Shown one piece after another: positions 1 to 13,100 of a stretch of DNA of 64,000 nt. Position 1 is the first letter of the stretch. Every line of letters starts with the position of its first letter. Origin of the DNA: Nemopilema nomurai (lineage: Eukaryota > Cnidaria > Scyphozoa > Rhizostomeae > Rhizostomatidae). Made by a program: the position numbers and the translations under genes. The notes below the pieces were generated by a model. That model saw only the letters and a list, made by a program, of their open reading frames with translations. It was not told the DNA's origin and did not search any database. The stretch is from the NCBI GenBank assembly GCA_003864495.1, contig ML133453.1, positions 528,949-592,948 on the forward strand, written 5' to 3'.

Positions 1-116
1 TACTTTGCCAGATACAACATAGGCTTACATTTGAAGAAATATCTCCCACTCGCCTCCTTCCTTCATTCGAACTCGTCTCCGCACGCCCTATCACCTTCTC
101 CCCACTACACTCGTTN
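1..116 (+). repeat. Exact duplicate of 318-432 ending at a single N
   Basis: Bases 1-115 are identical to 318-432, a piece of the LINE ORF2 3' region, and are followed by a lone ambiguous base at 116. The LINE then restarts further upstream in its own order. A perfect copy joined through one N looks more like an assembly or scaffolding artefact than a biological duplication, although a recent tandem copy cannot be excluded. Confidence 0.85.
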
Positions 117-902
117 GTTCCAACCGCCGTTGAAAAACAAATCAACAGGCTAATTTTTGAATTCCTTTGGGCAGGAAAAAACGAGCTCGTTGCCCGAAAG
201 CTAATGTTCCAGCCACACGACAGAGGTGGACGAAACATAGCTGACGTCTCTCTAAAAGCATTGCATCTTAAATTTCTCCAAGCAATTGCCGACAGTAATT
301 ACTCCTCCCCTTGGGTCTACTTTGCCAGATACAACATAGGCTTACATTTGAAGAAATATCTCCCACTCGCCTCCTTCCTTCATTCGAACTCGTCTCCGCA
401 CGCCCTATCACCTTCTCCCCACTACACTCGTTTTCTCTCTCTTTGTAATTTGCACAAAGACTCAGTCTCCTCCTTCAGCGTGTTGGGCACGTCAGTCAAG
501 GCAATTTATACTGTCCTTCTAAGCTCCGCCACTGTAAAACACGGGCGGGCTCAAAACTGGCGAGTTACTCTGAACCATCCCCTTGACTGGAAAATTCCAT
601 CGCTTAACACACGTGGTTGTCTTTCCACCGGGCATGAGGACGAGGTCCTTTGGAAAGTCTACCATGGTGTTTTGAAAACTGCCAGTTACATCAAGTCCTG
701 GCGTTTAAATATCGCAGACACTTGTCATTATTGCCAAAATGTTGAAGACATAAAACACATCTACTCAATTTCAATGACCGTCTTCGCTTCTCTACAGCCT
801 CTATTCCAGCAGCTGCTCCTTGATTTTTCCGCTCTTTCAGACATTAGCATTCTGTTTGTAAAGAAGCTAGTCTTTCTGAGCAGTGCCTTGTTGGCACGGT
901 AA
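117..902 (+). CDS. Tx1-clade-like LINE ORF2, C-terminal part (copy 0)
   Basis: This is the 3' part of a non-LTR retrotransposon polymerase protein. The reading frame is open from about 118, upstream of the ATG at 204, so the true start lies outside this fragment. The first residues match the RT thumb region typical of Tx1-like ORF2 (FLWAGKNELVARKLMFQP, then RGG). The middle has an LWKVYHG block and a C-terminal CxxC zinc-binding motif (CHYCQN) followed by a His-containing segment, normal for the end of this ORF. It stops at 902 with ALLAR. Related sequence recurs at 39360-39897 and 46800-47096. The last 16 or so codons are shared with the satellite repeat that follows. No EN or RT core is present, so this copy is not functional alone. 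Confidence 0.8.
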   Translation, partial: VPTAVEKQINRLIFEFLWAGKNELVARKLMFQPHDRGGRNIADVSLKALHLKFLQAIADSNYSSPWVYFARYNIGLHLKKYLPLASFLHSNSSPHALSPSPHYTRFLSLCNLHKDSVSSFSVLGTSVKAIYTVLLSSATVKHGRAQNWRVTLNHPLDWKIPSLNTRGCLSTGHEDEVLWKVYHGVLKTASYIKSWRLNIADTCHYCQNVEDIKHIYSISMTVFASLQPLFQQLLLDFSALSDISILFVKKLVFLSSALLAR

Positions 903-3900
903 ATATAACCAAACTACTAGTTCAAAATGATTGACAAAATATATTAGTGACTCTGTTTCGCTGGTTCAAAGTGTCTGATCAATGCAGTAAATACATTAGT
1001 GCATCTAGTTAAACCGTGAAAATTAACCAAAGGAGTTCAATAAGATGGCTCTTCCTGAACAGTGACAGATAAATTCATTTATTAATTCAGATACTCTGGC
1101 TGAAGAAATAATTCAGTGGCTCTTGTTCATTAGTCCTTGATAAAAACAAGGATGATACTGTGCCTCTGGTTTCTAGATTCTGATAAGTTGAATTAAAAAT
1201 TACTAGCTTCTAGTTTAATATTGTAAATTTGTTAAGGTTGTTGAATGATAAATAACTCCAGTTTAATTGTGTATGTCGAATAAAATGAATTACTTTGCTT
1301 CTCTAGTCCATAATTATCTGTTGAATGCAATTGATAATCTCTTGCCTCTGATAAGTTAAACTATCAATTATTAGCTCCTAGTTGACATTGTTTACTACAA
1401 AGTTTTGGAATGATAAATAACTCTAGTTTCACAGTGCCTCATAATAAATTAAATGACTTTGCTTCTCTAGTTGATAATTATCTGGTGAATCCAGTAAGTA
1501 ATATTTTGTCTCAGATAAGTGCAACTATAAATTGTTAGTTAGCTTCTAGTTGAACATTGTAAATTTGTTTAGGTTGTTGAATGATAAATAACTCTGGTTA
1601 AAATTCCCTAATAACGAAATGAATTACTTTGCTGCTCAAGTTGATAATTATATAGTGAATGCAGCTAATAACCTTCTGCCTCTGGCTGAACAGTGACAAT
1701 TGAGGAAATAGTTTGTAAAGAAAGTAATCTTACTGAGCAGTGCTTGTTGCACGGCAAATATAACCGCAACTAGTTCAAAATGATTGACAAAATATATTAA
1801 TGACTCTGTTTCGTTAGTTCAAAGTGTCTGATCAATGCAGTAAATACATTAGTGCATCTAGTTAAACCGTGAAAATTAACCAAAGGAGTTCAATAAAATG
1901 GTCTTCCTGAACAGTGACTGATAAATTCAGTTATTAATTCAGTTACTCTGGCTGAAGAAATAATTCAGTGGCTCTTGTTCATTAGTTCTTGATAAAAACA
2001 AGGATGATACTTTGCTCTGGTTTCTAGACTGTGATAAGTTTAATTAAAATACTAGCTTCTAGTTTAATATTGTAAATTTGTTAAGGTTGTTGAATGATAA
2101 ATAACTCCAGTTTAACTGTGTATGTCGAATAAAATGAATTACTTTGCTTCTCTAGTCCATAATTATCTGTTGAATGCAATTGATAATCTCTTGCCTATGA
2201 TAAGTTCAACTATAAATTTTTAGCTCCTAGTTTGACATTGTTTACTACAAAGTTTGTGGAATGATAAAAACTCTACTTTGACAGTGCCTCATAATAAATT
2301 AAATGACTTTGCTTCTCTAGTTGATAATTATCTGGTGAATCCAGTAAGTAATATTTTGTCTCAGATAAGTGCAACTATAAATTGTAAGTTAGCTTCTAGT
2401 TGAACATAGTAAATTTGTTTAGGTTGTTGAATGATAAATAACTCTGGTTACAAATTCCCTCATCAACGAAATGAATTACTTTGCTGCTCAAGTTGATAAT
2501 TATCTGTTGAATGCAGTTGATAATCTCTTGCCTCTGATAACTTCAAGTATCAATTATTAGCTCCTAGTTGGACATTGTTTACTACAAAGTTTGTGGAATG
2601 ATAAATAACTCTAGTTTCACAGTGCCTCATAATAAATTAAATGACTTCGCTTCTCTAGTTGGTAATTATCTGGTGAATCCAGTAAGTAATATTTTGTCTC
2701 AGATAAGTGCAACTATAAATTGTTAGTTAGCTTCTAGTTGAACATTGTAAATTTGTTTAGGTTGTTGAATGATAAATAACTCTGGTTAAAAATTCCATAA
2801 TAAACGAAATGAATTACTTTGCTGCTTAAATTGATAATTATATAGTGAATGCAGCTAATAACCTTCTGCCTCTGGCTGAACAGTGACAATTGAGAAAATG
2901 TTTTGTAAAGAAATAATCTTACTGAGAGTGCTTGTTGCACGGCAAATATAACCGCAATACTAGTTCAAAATGATTGACAAAATATATTAATGACTCTGTT
3001 TCGCTGTTTAACAGTGTCTGATCAATGCAGTAAATACATTAGTGCATCTAGTTAAACCGTGAAAATTAACCAAAGGAGTTCAATAAAATGGCTCTTCCTG
3101 AACAGTGACTGATAAATCAGTTATTAATTCAGTTACTCTGGCTGAAGAAATAATTCAGTGGCTCTTGTTCATTAGTTCTTGATAAAAACAAGGATGATAC
3201 TTGCCTCTGGTTGTCTAGACTGTGATAAGTTTAATTAAAAACTACTAGCTTCTAGTTTAATATTGTAAATTTGTTAAGGTTGTTGAATGATAAATAACTC
3301 CAGTTTAACTGTGTATGTCGAATAAAATGAATTACTTTGCTTCTCTAGTCATAATTATCTGTTGAATGCAATTGATAATCTCTTGCCTATGATAAGTTCA
3401 ACTATAAATTTTTAGCTCCTAGTTTGACATTGTTTACTACAAGTTTGTGGAATGATAAAAACTCTACTTGACAGTGCCTCATAATAAATTAAATGACTTT
3501 GCTTCTCTAGTTGATAATTATCTGGTGAATCCAGTAAGTAATATTTTGTCTCAGATAAGTGCAACTATAAATTGTAAGTTAGCTTCTAGTTGAACATAGT
3601 AAATTTGTTTAGGTTGTTGAATGATAAATAACTCTGGTTACAAATTCCCTCATCAACGAAATGAATTACTTTGCTGCTCAAGTTGATAATTATCTGTTGA
3701 ATGCAGTTGATAATCTCTTGCCTCTGATAACTTCAAGTATCAATTATTAGCTCCTAGTTGGACATTGTTTACTACAAAGTTTGTGGAATGATAAATAACT
3801 CTAGTTTCACAGTGCCTCATAATAAATTAAATGACTTCGCTTCTCTAGTTGGTAATTATCTGGTGAATCCAGTAAGTAATATTTTGTCTCAGATAAGTGC

Positions 3901-6900
3901 AACTATAAATTGTTAGTTAGCTTCTAGTTGAACATTGTAAATTTGTTTAGGTTGTTGAATGATAAATAACTCTGGTTACAAATTCCCTCATCAACGAAAT
4001 GAATTACTTTGCTGCTCAAGTTGATAATTATCTGTTGAATGCAGTTGATAATCTCTTGCCTCTGATAACTTCAAGTATCAATTATTAGCTCCTAGTTGGA
4101 CATTGTTTACTACAAAGTTTGTGGAATGATAAATAACTCTAGTTTCACAGTGCCTCAATAATAAATTAAATGACTTCGCTTCTCTAGTTGGTAATTATCT
4201 GGTGAATCCAGTAAGTAATATTTTGTCTCAGATAAGTGCAACTATAAATTGTTAGTTAGCTTCTAGTTGAACATTGTAAATTTGTTTAGGTTGTTGAATG
4301 ATAAATAACTCTGGTTACAAATTCCCTCATCAACGAAATGAATTACTTTGCTGCTCAAGTTGATAATTATCTGTTGAATGCAGTTGATAATCTCTTGCCT
4401 CTGATAACTTCAAGTATCAATTATTAGCTCCTAGTTGGACATTGTTTACTACAAAGTTTGTGGAATGATAAATAACTCTAGTTTCACAGTGCCTCATAAT
4501 AAATTAAATGACTTCGCTTCTCTAGTTGGTAATTATCTGGTGAATCCAGTAAGTAATATTTTGTCTCAGATAAGTGCAACTATAAATGTTAGTTAGCTTC
4601 TAGTTGAACATTGTAAATTTGTTTAGGTTGTTGAATGATAAATAACTCTGGTTAAAAATTCCCTAATAAGCGAAATGAATTACTTTGCTGCTTAAATTGA
4701 TAATTATATAGTGAATGCAGCTAATAACCTTCTGCCTCTGGCTGAACAGTGACAATTGAGAGAAATGGTTTGTAAAGAAACTAATCTTACTGAGAAGTGT
4801 CTTGTTCGCACGTTAGATATAACCGCACTACTAGTTCAAAATGATTGACAAAATATATTAAAGACTCTGTTTCGCTGGTTTAACAGTGTCTGATCAATGC
4901 AGTAAATACATTAGTGCATCTAGTTAAACGGTGAAAATTAACCAAAGGAGTTCAATAAAATGGCTCTTCCTGAACAGTGACTGATAAATTCAGTTATTAA
5001 TTCAGTTACTCTGGCTGAAGAAATAATTCAGTGGCTCTTGTTTATTAGTTCTTGACAAAAACAAGGATGATACTTTGCCTCTGGTTGTCTAGACTGTGAT
5101 AAGTTTAATTAAAACCACTAGCTTCTAGTTTAATATTGTAAATTTGTTAAGGTTGTTGAATGATAAATAACTCCAGTTTAACTGTGTATGTCGAATAAAA
5201 TGAATTACTTTGCTTCTCTAGTCCATAATTATCTGTTGAATGCAATTGATAATCTCTTGCCTATGAGAAGTTCAACTATAAATTTTTAGCTCCTAGTTTG
5301 ACATTGTTTACTACAAAGTTTGTGGAATGATAAAAAACTCTACTTTGACAGTGCCTCATAATAAATTAAATGACTTTGCTTCTCTAGTTGGTAATTATCT
5401 GGTGAATCCAGTAAGTAATATTTTGTCTCAGATAAGTGCAACTATAAATTGTTAGTTAGCTTCTAGTTGAACATTGTAAATTTGTTTAGGTTGTTGAATG
5501 ATAAATAACTCTGGTTACAAATTCCCTCATCAACGAAATGAATTACTTTGCTGCTCAAGTTGATAATTATCTGTTGAATGCAGTTGATAATCTCTTGCCT
5601 CTGATAACTTCAAGTATCAATTATTAGCTCCTAGTTGGACATTGTTTACTACAAAGTTTGTGGAATGATAAATAACTCTAGTTTCACAGTGCCTCATAAT
5701 AAATTAAATGACTTCGCTTCTCTAGTTGGTAATTATCTGGTGAATCCAGTAAGTAATATTTTGTCTCAGATAAGTGCAACTATAAATTGTTAGTTAGCTT
5801 CTAGTTGAACATTGTAAATTTGTTTAGGTTGTTGAATGATAAATAACTCTGGTTACAAATTCCCTCATCAACGAAATGAATTACTTTGCTGCTCAAGTTG
5901 ATAATTATCTGTTGAATGCAGTTGATAATCTCTTGCCTCTGATAACTTCAAGTATCAATTATTAGCTCCTAGTTGGACATTGTTTACTACAAAGTTTGTG
6001 GAATGATAAATAACTCTAGTTTCACAGTGCCTCATAATAAATTAAATGACTTCGCTTCTCTAGTTGGTAATTATCTGGTGAATCCAGTAAGTAATATTTT
6101 GTCTCAGATAAGTGCAACTATAAATTGTTAGTTAGCTTCTAGTTGAACATTGTAAATTTGTTTAGGTTGTTGAATGATAAATAACTCTGGTTAAAAATTC
6201 CCTAATAACGAAATGAATTACTTTGCTGCTTAAATTGATAATTATATAGTGAATGCAGCTAATAACCTTCTGCCTCTGGCTGAACAGTGACAATTGAGAG
6301 AAATGGTTTGTAAAGAAACTAATCTTACTGAGAAGTGTCTTGTTCGCACGTAGATATAACCGCACTACTAGTTCAAAATGATTGACAAAATATATTAATG
6401 ACTCTGTTTCGCTGGTTTAACAGTGTCTGATCAATGCAGTAAATACATTAGTGCATCTAGTTAAACCGTGAAAATTAACCAAAGGAGTTCAATAAAATGG
6501 CTCTTCCTGAACAGTGACTGATAAATTCAGTTATTAATTCAGTTACTCTGGCTGAAGAAATAATTCAGTGGCTCTTGTTCATTAGTTCTTGATAAAAACA
6601 AGGATGATACTTTGCCTCTGGTTGTCTAGACTGTGATAAGTTTAATTAAAAACTACTAGCTTCTAGTTTAATATTGTAAATTTGTTAAGGTTGTTGAATG
6701 ATAAATAACTCCAGTTTAACTGTGTATGTCGAATAAAATGAATTACTTTGCTTCTCTAGTCCATAATTATCTGTTGAATGCAATTGATAATCTCTTGCCT
6801 ATGAGAAGTTCAACTATAAATTTTTAGCTCCTAGTTTGACATTGTTTACTACAAAGTTTGTGGAATGATAAAAAACTCTACTTTGACAGTGCCTCATAAT

Positions 6901-9541
6901 AAATTAAATGACTTTGCTTCTCTAGTTGATAATTATCTGGTGAATCCAGTAAGTAATATTTTGTCTCAGATAAGTGCAACTATAAATTGTAAGTTAGCTT
7001 CTAGTTGAACATAGTAAATTTGTTTAGGTTGTTGAATGATAAATAACTCTGGTTACAAATTCCCTCATCAACGAAATGAATTACTTTGCTGCTCAAGTTG
7101 ATAATTATCTGTTGAATGCAGTTGATAATCTCTTGCCTCTGATAACTTCAAGTATCAATTATTAGCTCCTAGTTGGACATTGTTTACTACAAAGTTGTGG
7201 AATGATAAATAACTCTAGTTTCACAGTGCCTCATAATAAATTAAATGACTTCGCTTCTCTAGTTGGTAAGTATCTGGTGAATCCAGTAAGTAATATTTTG
7301 TCTCAGATAAGTGCAACTATAAATTGTTAGTTAGCTTCTAGTTGAACATTGTAAATTTGTTTAGGTTGTTGAATGATAAATAACTCTGGTTACAAATTCC
7401 CTCATCAACGAAATGAATTACTTTGCTTCTCTAGTCCATAATTATCTGTTGAATGCAGTTGATAATCTCTTGCCTCTGATAACTTCAAGTATCAATTATT
7501 AGCTCCTAGTTGGACATTGTTTACTACAAAGTTTGTGGAATGATAAATAACTCTAGTTTCACAGTGCCTCATAATAAATTAAATGACTTCGCTTCTCTAG
7601 TTGGTAATTATCTGGTGAATCCAGTAAGTAATATTTTGTCTCAGATAAGTGCAACTATAAATTGTTAGTTAGCTTCTAGTTGAACATTGTAAATTTGTTT
7701 AGGTTGTTGAATGATAAATAACTCTGGTTACAAATTCCCTCATCAACGAAATGAATTACTTTGCTGCTCAAGTTGATAATTATCTGTTGAATGCAGTTGA
7801 TAATCTCTTGCCTCTGATAACTTCAAGTAACAATTATTAGCTCCTAGTTGGACATTGTTTACTACAAAGTTTGTGGAATGATAAATAACTCTAGTTTCAC
7901 AGTGCCTCATAATAAATTAAATGACTTCGCTTCTCTAGTTGGTAATTATCTGGTGAATCCAGTAAGTAATATTTTGTCTCAGATAAGTGCAACTATAAAT
8001 TGTTAGTTAGCTTCTAGTTGAACATTGTAAATTTGTTTAGGTTGTTGAATGATAAATAACTCTGGTTAAAAATTCCCTAATAAGCGAAATGAATTACTTT
8101 GCTGCTTAAATTGATAATTATATAGTGAATGCAGCTAATAACCTTCTGCCTCTGGCTGAACAGTGACAATTGAGAGAAATGGTTTGTAAAGAAACTAATC
8201 TTACTGAGAAGTGTCTTGTTCGCACGTTAGATATAACCGCACTACTAGTTCAAAATGATTGACAAAATATATTAAAGACTCTGTTTCGCTGGTTTAACAG
8301 TGTCTGATCAATGCAGTAAATACATTAGTGCATCTAGTTAAACGGTGAAAATTAACCAAAGGAGTTCAATAAAATGGCTCTTCCTGAACAGTGACTGATA
8401 AATTCAGTTATTAATTCAGTTACTCTGGCTGAAGAAATAATTCAGTGGCTCTTGTTTTTAGTTCTTGACAAAAAACAAGGATGATACTTTGCCTCTGGTT
8501 GTCTAGACTGTGATAAGTTTAATTAAAAACCACTAGCTTCTAGTTTAATATTGTAAATTTGTTAAGGTTGTTGAATGATAAATAACTCCAGTTTAACTGT
8601 GTATGTCGAATAAAATGAATTACTTTGCTTCTCTAGTCCATAATTATCTGTTGAATGCAATTGATAATCTCTTGCCTATGAGAAGTTCAACTATAAATTT
8701 TTAGCTCCTAGTTTGACATTGTTTACTACAAAGTTTGTGGAATGATAAAAAACTCTACTTTGACAGTGCCTCATAATAAATTAAATGACTTTGCTTCTCT
8801 AGTTGGTAATTATCTGGTGAATCCAGTAAGTAATATTTTGTCTCAGATAAGTGCAACTATAAATTGTTAGTTAGCTTCTAGTTGAACATTGTAAATTTGT
8901 TTAGGTTGTTGAATGATAAATAAATCTGGTTACAAATTCCCTCATCAACGAAATGAATTACTTTGCTGCTCAAGTTGATAATTATCTGTTGAATGCAGTT
9001 GATAATCTCTTGCCTCTGATAACTTCAAGTATCAATTATTAGCTCCTAGTTGGACATTGTTTACTACAAAGTTTGTGGAATGATAAATAACTCTAGTTTC
9101 ACAGTGCCTCATAATAAATTAAATGACTTCGCTTCTCTAGTTGGTAATTATCTGGTGAATCCAGTAAGTAATATTTTGTCTCAGATAAGTGCAACTATAA
9201 ATTGTTAGTTAGCTTCTAGTTGAACATTGTAATTAGATAAGGTTGTTGAATGATAAATAACTCTGGTTAAAAATTCCCTCTTAAACGAAATGAAATACTT
9301 TGCTGCTCAGGTTGATAATTATATAGTGAATGCAGTTAATAACCTTCTGCCTCTGGCTGAACAGTGACAATTGAGGGAAATGGTTTGTAAAAAAACTAAT
9401 CTTACTGAGCAGTGCCTTGTTGGCACGGCAAATATAACCGCAATACTAGTTCAAAATGATTGACAAAATATATTAATGACTCTGTTTCGTTAGTTCAAAG
9501 TGTCTGATCAATGCAGTAAATACATTAGTGCATCTAGTTAA
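854..9541 (+). repeat. AT-rich satellite, array 1a, with LINE-tail higher-order units
   Basis: This is a tandem array of diverged monomers of about 165-170 bp, arranged mainly as dimers of about 340 bp. Each higher-order unit begins with a block matching the end of the LINE ORF2 (GTTTGTAAAGAA, then CAGTGCCTTGTTGGCACGG) and a 3'-UTR-like block (CTAGTTCAAAATGATTGAC). That block recurs near 0.92, 1.77, 2.96, 4.83, 6.37, 8.25 and 9.45 kb, giving intervals of about 860, 1190, 1870, 1540, 1880 and 1200 bp, which differ by multiples of about 340. Monomers share words such as GAATGATAAATAACTCT and CTTCTCTAGTTG. Short ORFs within it are by-products of the repeat. The array is cut at 9541 by a DNA transposon. 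Confidence 0.95.
9538..9541. other. TTAA target site of the inserted transposon
   Basis: The satellite reads CATCTAGTTAAACCGTG in intact units. Here it stops exactly after CATCTAGTTAA and foreign sequence follows. A TTAA target is the hallmark of Kolobok (and piggyBac) transposons. The partner TTAA on the right side lies in the sequencing gap and cannot be seen. Confidence 0.75.
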
Positions 9542-10154
9542 AGAGGATATGACACGAAAATAATATTAGGTTTATTTCAACCAAGTTCAACGCGCAGATT
9601 TCAAAACTTTTTTCCTTTTTTCGATACGGTATCTAGTTCATGAAATATTCGGTTTTAAATTCGGAATTTCGCATACTTCGATGGCAGAATTTGAACGCGG
9701 TCAGAAATTTGGCGCCAGAAGTCTGTGACGTCAGATGTTGGACAGAATAAGCGTGCTTTGTTGTGTTAGATTGCCACCTACATGTTAAGTGCGAAATGAA
9801 ATCCGCTTGCAATAATTTCCTGTTGTTTACTTCTGTGACAAATTATCAGCTTTTTTGAATAACTGTTGAATACGTATTCAGGAAATTTCGTAAAGGTAAT
9901 TTTTGGAGGATTTACGTTTGCCAATAGCTTGCACAATAATGCCGTCACGTCCCTCAACTTCCATACTAATCTTTGTATGCATGATTATGTGCGTTGATTA
10001 TTGAGATTTCCGACTTTTTAATAATTGAAAAAACCTTTTGAGTTCACAAAAGTATAAAATAGGGGCGTAAGATGCTTTCAGGCAGTTTTCAGTTCAGAAC
10101 ATCAGCTCAAAACAACGAGATTTGAAACAAGATTTCGAATTCAAATCAATAAGT
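9542..10154 (+). promoter_or_regulatory. Transposon left end and 5' non-coding region
   Basis: No ORF of note is present between the left terminus and the transposase ATG at 10155. It should contain the terminal inverted repeat and promoter. The words AAGTATAAAATAGGGGCG near 10050 resemble a TATA box about 100 bp ahead of the start codon, and CAGTTTTCAGTTCAG around 10082 could be initiator-like. These are guesses from sequence only. Confidence 0.4.
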
Positions 10155-13100
10155 ATGCAAGAATCTACAAGGCCGACAAACAAAAAAGTGAAACGTGGGG
10201 GGCAATATTGCGTTGCCGGATTACCAAATGGGGAGAGCTGTACAAACAGTAGTTTGACGCCAGGTATTAGTATGCACCGTTTTCCAAGTAAAAACCTCGA
10301 TTTGCGAAGGCAATGGATTCGTTTCGTCAGAAGACATCGTGCCAATTTCAATCACCAAGCCTACTCGATCGCCCTTACCTGTGCTCAGATCATTTTGAGC
10401 GCTCTTGCTATGAAAAACCGTTTGCTTTAGAGCTTCCTGGTTTTGACAGTTCCAAAACGAAGAGGACTTTAAAAAAGGATGGTATTCCAACTGTATTCGA
10501 CACACGAGGACGAAGCCAGGCATTTAGTGAATCGTCTTCAAAGGTGGCAAGAAACAGAAGAACTGTGAGTATAAAATATACCTTTGAGCTTTATCTATGT
10601 ACAGTCTCTATGAAAATGACTCTCATCATTCTCAGATTCAAGGTTTTCGTAATTTTTTCAATAAAGTTTTTTAACAAACTATATATTAGTTTCTTAAAAT
10701 TTACCATTTCTCAATTTTAGTTGTTAAGAGGAATCAAACAGCACGAACACGCTAACAAAAATGAATGTGCTTCAGGACAGTTCGATGAAGAGATAGAAGA
10801 GGTTGAGGTAGGCGAAAATGCGTTCACAATTGGAGACTCTTTCACCATCGGGGAACAGCACAACGATTCTGAAGAACATGTAGACGTTGTTCCATTGCAG
10901 TGCCAAGTTCATCTGACAGGTGCCCCCGTACACACATGCCCCACATGCATAACCCCTCAACGAGAAGAGGTTCAAGGAAATATTAGAACACATACGGCAA
11001 TACAGGTGGCAATGATGTGCAAGAAATGCACTGAAACACGGAAAAAAATTCAGAACCTAAGACGTCAGAACAACAGGCTAAAACATGTTATAAGGACACT
11101 ACGGGAAGGCAGCGAAAAGAATGTAAGTAAAAGCTAAAGATAAATCTGCATCATTTCTCGACTTTAGACTGTTCCAGGAGCTTTTAAATTTCTATTTTCA
11201 CAAAGTAAATTTGTTAAAACTATATATGCAAAAAGTCAGTGGGCTTTCACCCTGTCATCTAGAAAAACGTGATAGTTAGAAATTTGAAGCCAAGGACAAT
11301 GAGCCTTTTCTGGATATATGCCCAAGAGAAGGGGTTCTGTACACACATCCCACTGAGAAGGCTTGGAAATGCTAGTACAATAAGTCGTATCTATTAATCT
11401 GTTATTTTCTAGGAAGATAGCGGTAACCCTATTCCTGTTGAGGATATACTTCATGCTGAAGAGTCAAATGAAAATTTATCAGAAGACGAGGACAGCGAAT
11501 GGAAAGTTGATGAAGCAGACAGTTCTCCTAGTGACATGTCAGATAGTGATGGGACTGATTTTGATGATTATGATTATGATGATACACATGAAAAGAGGCA
11601 ACAAGTGAGGTAATGCTACATATTCTGCTGAGCCAATTTTTCATTAGCCAAGCAACAAATAACAAAAAGTCCTTTTTTCCCTTCCATATGTTGTATAATA
11701 TTTTGACAAAATTATCATTTTTATGTGATGTAGGGAATGTCAGGGAAATGCATTAATATATATCTTTTTTGTATCTTTATCGCAGAATTGACCAAAATGC
11801 AACTCCAGAAAAAGAACCCAAGTTTATTGTATTTTATACAATGCTACTACAAGTCTTTTCAATCCTCTGTTTCAAGTGTAAAAAAACTAAGCCAGGAGTC
11901 AGAATGAGCAGAATGGGACAATGGTAACTGTTTATCAGAGTTGCATCGAATTGGAAATGGAGGTCACAACCATACGTTCTTGGTCGTTATCCAGCTGGTA
12001 ACATCTTGCTTAGTCTCAGCACTCTTACAGCAGGAGCATCAATCAGCAAACTGCTATTAATTTTCAGACACTTCGGCCTTGCCACTTACAGTGCACATAC
12101 TTTTTTCCGTCATCAAAAAAAGTTTGTTTTCCCTGCAATTCTCCGTCACTGGGAGCTATATAGAGCATCATTGCTGACTGAGCTTCATGGTGTTAAAGAC
12201 ATTGTCCTATGTGGCGATGGTCGATTCGATTCGATGGGGCATTCAGCAAAATATGGCACTTACACGATGTATTGTGACAATATAAAAAAAATCATACACT
12301 TTGAATTGGTTCAGGTAATGGAAAAATCATAAACCATTTTTTCTATCAATCTAATTTATTTGTAAGTGACTTGTTACAGAAAGCCCAAACTTAACAATTT
12401 CCTTTCTTTATTTCGAATAATTCGGTACATGCCACATGAAAAAAGCCAAACAGATAGAAACTTAATTTTTAAAGTAAGTTAATTAATAAGATTGTTTTCA
12501 AATGGAATCAAATATCTAGCATTAAAAAATCATTAATAAGGTCAAATATCAAGTCTTGAACCTTATAAAACCAAGAGAAAGCACTGGATTGGACTTCAAA
12601 TGTGTCTATTTGTAGACAAAATTAAATACTGTTGTTATAAGCCATCAACCATAAACTTGTATCTTCATATTTGTGTGTTTAATAACCTGACATCAATTTC
12701 AACTTTGAATTAAACTGATGTACATTTTCACCCTCTTTATTTTATTTCCTGTATAGTCAAATGAATGCAAAGGTAGTTCCAATATGGAGTTGCTTGGTGC
12801 TAAGCGATGTTTCGGATACCTAAATGATGCCGGGATAGAGGTCTCCAATTTTATATCAGACAGACACAGAGGAGTGGCCAAATGGATAAGGGAGTCTTTA
12901 CCACATGTCCATCATTATTATGATATTTGGCATGTTGCACGCACCTTAACCAAGAAGGTAACAATAGCTAGCAAGGAGAGAAATTGTGAGATATTGGGTA
13001 CCTGGTGTTCAACAATCCGCAACCACCTCTACTGGTGTGCAACATCGACAAAGGAAGGTTTTGGGAAACTCATTGTCGCAAAATGGAAGGCTTTCTCAAA

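Noticed and set aside
3000..3020. CENP-B-box-like word TTTCGCTGGTTTAACAG in forward units
   Set aside because: Only the first half resembles the box; the essential CGGG part is absent.
2734..6365. Minus-strand ORFs of about 68 codons in the satellite
   Set aside because: They lie wholly in satellite units, change with each repeat and resemble no protein.
854..9541. CRISPR array or bacterial repeat
   Set aside because: Units are contiguous long monomers without unique spacers, in a genome with spliceosomal introns and snRNAs.
10094..10523. Minus-strand ORFs over the THAP exon
   Set aside because: They are shadows of the THAP-coding exon, which has zinc ligands and correct splice phase on the plus strand.
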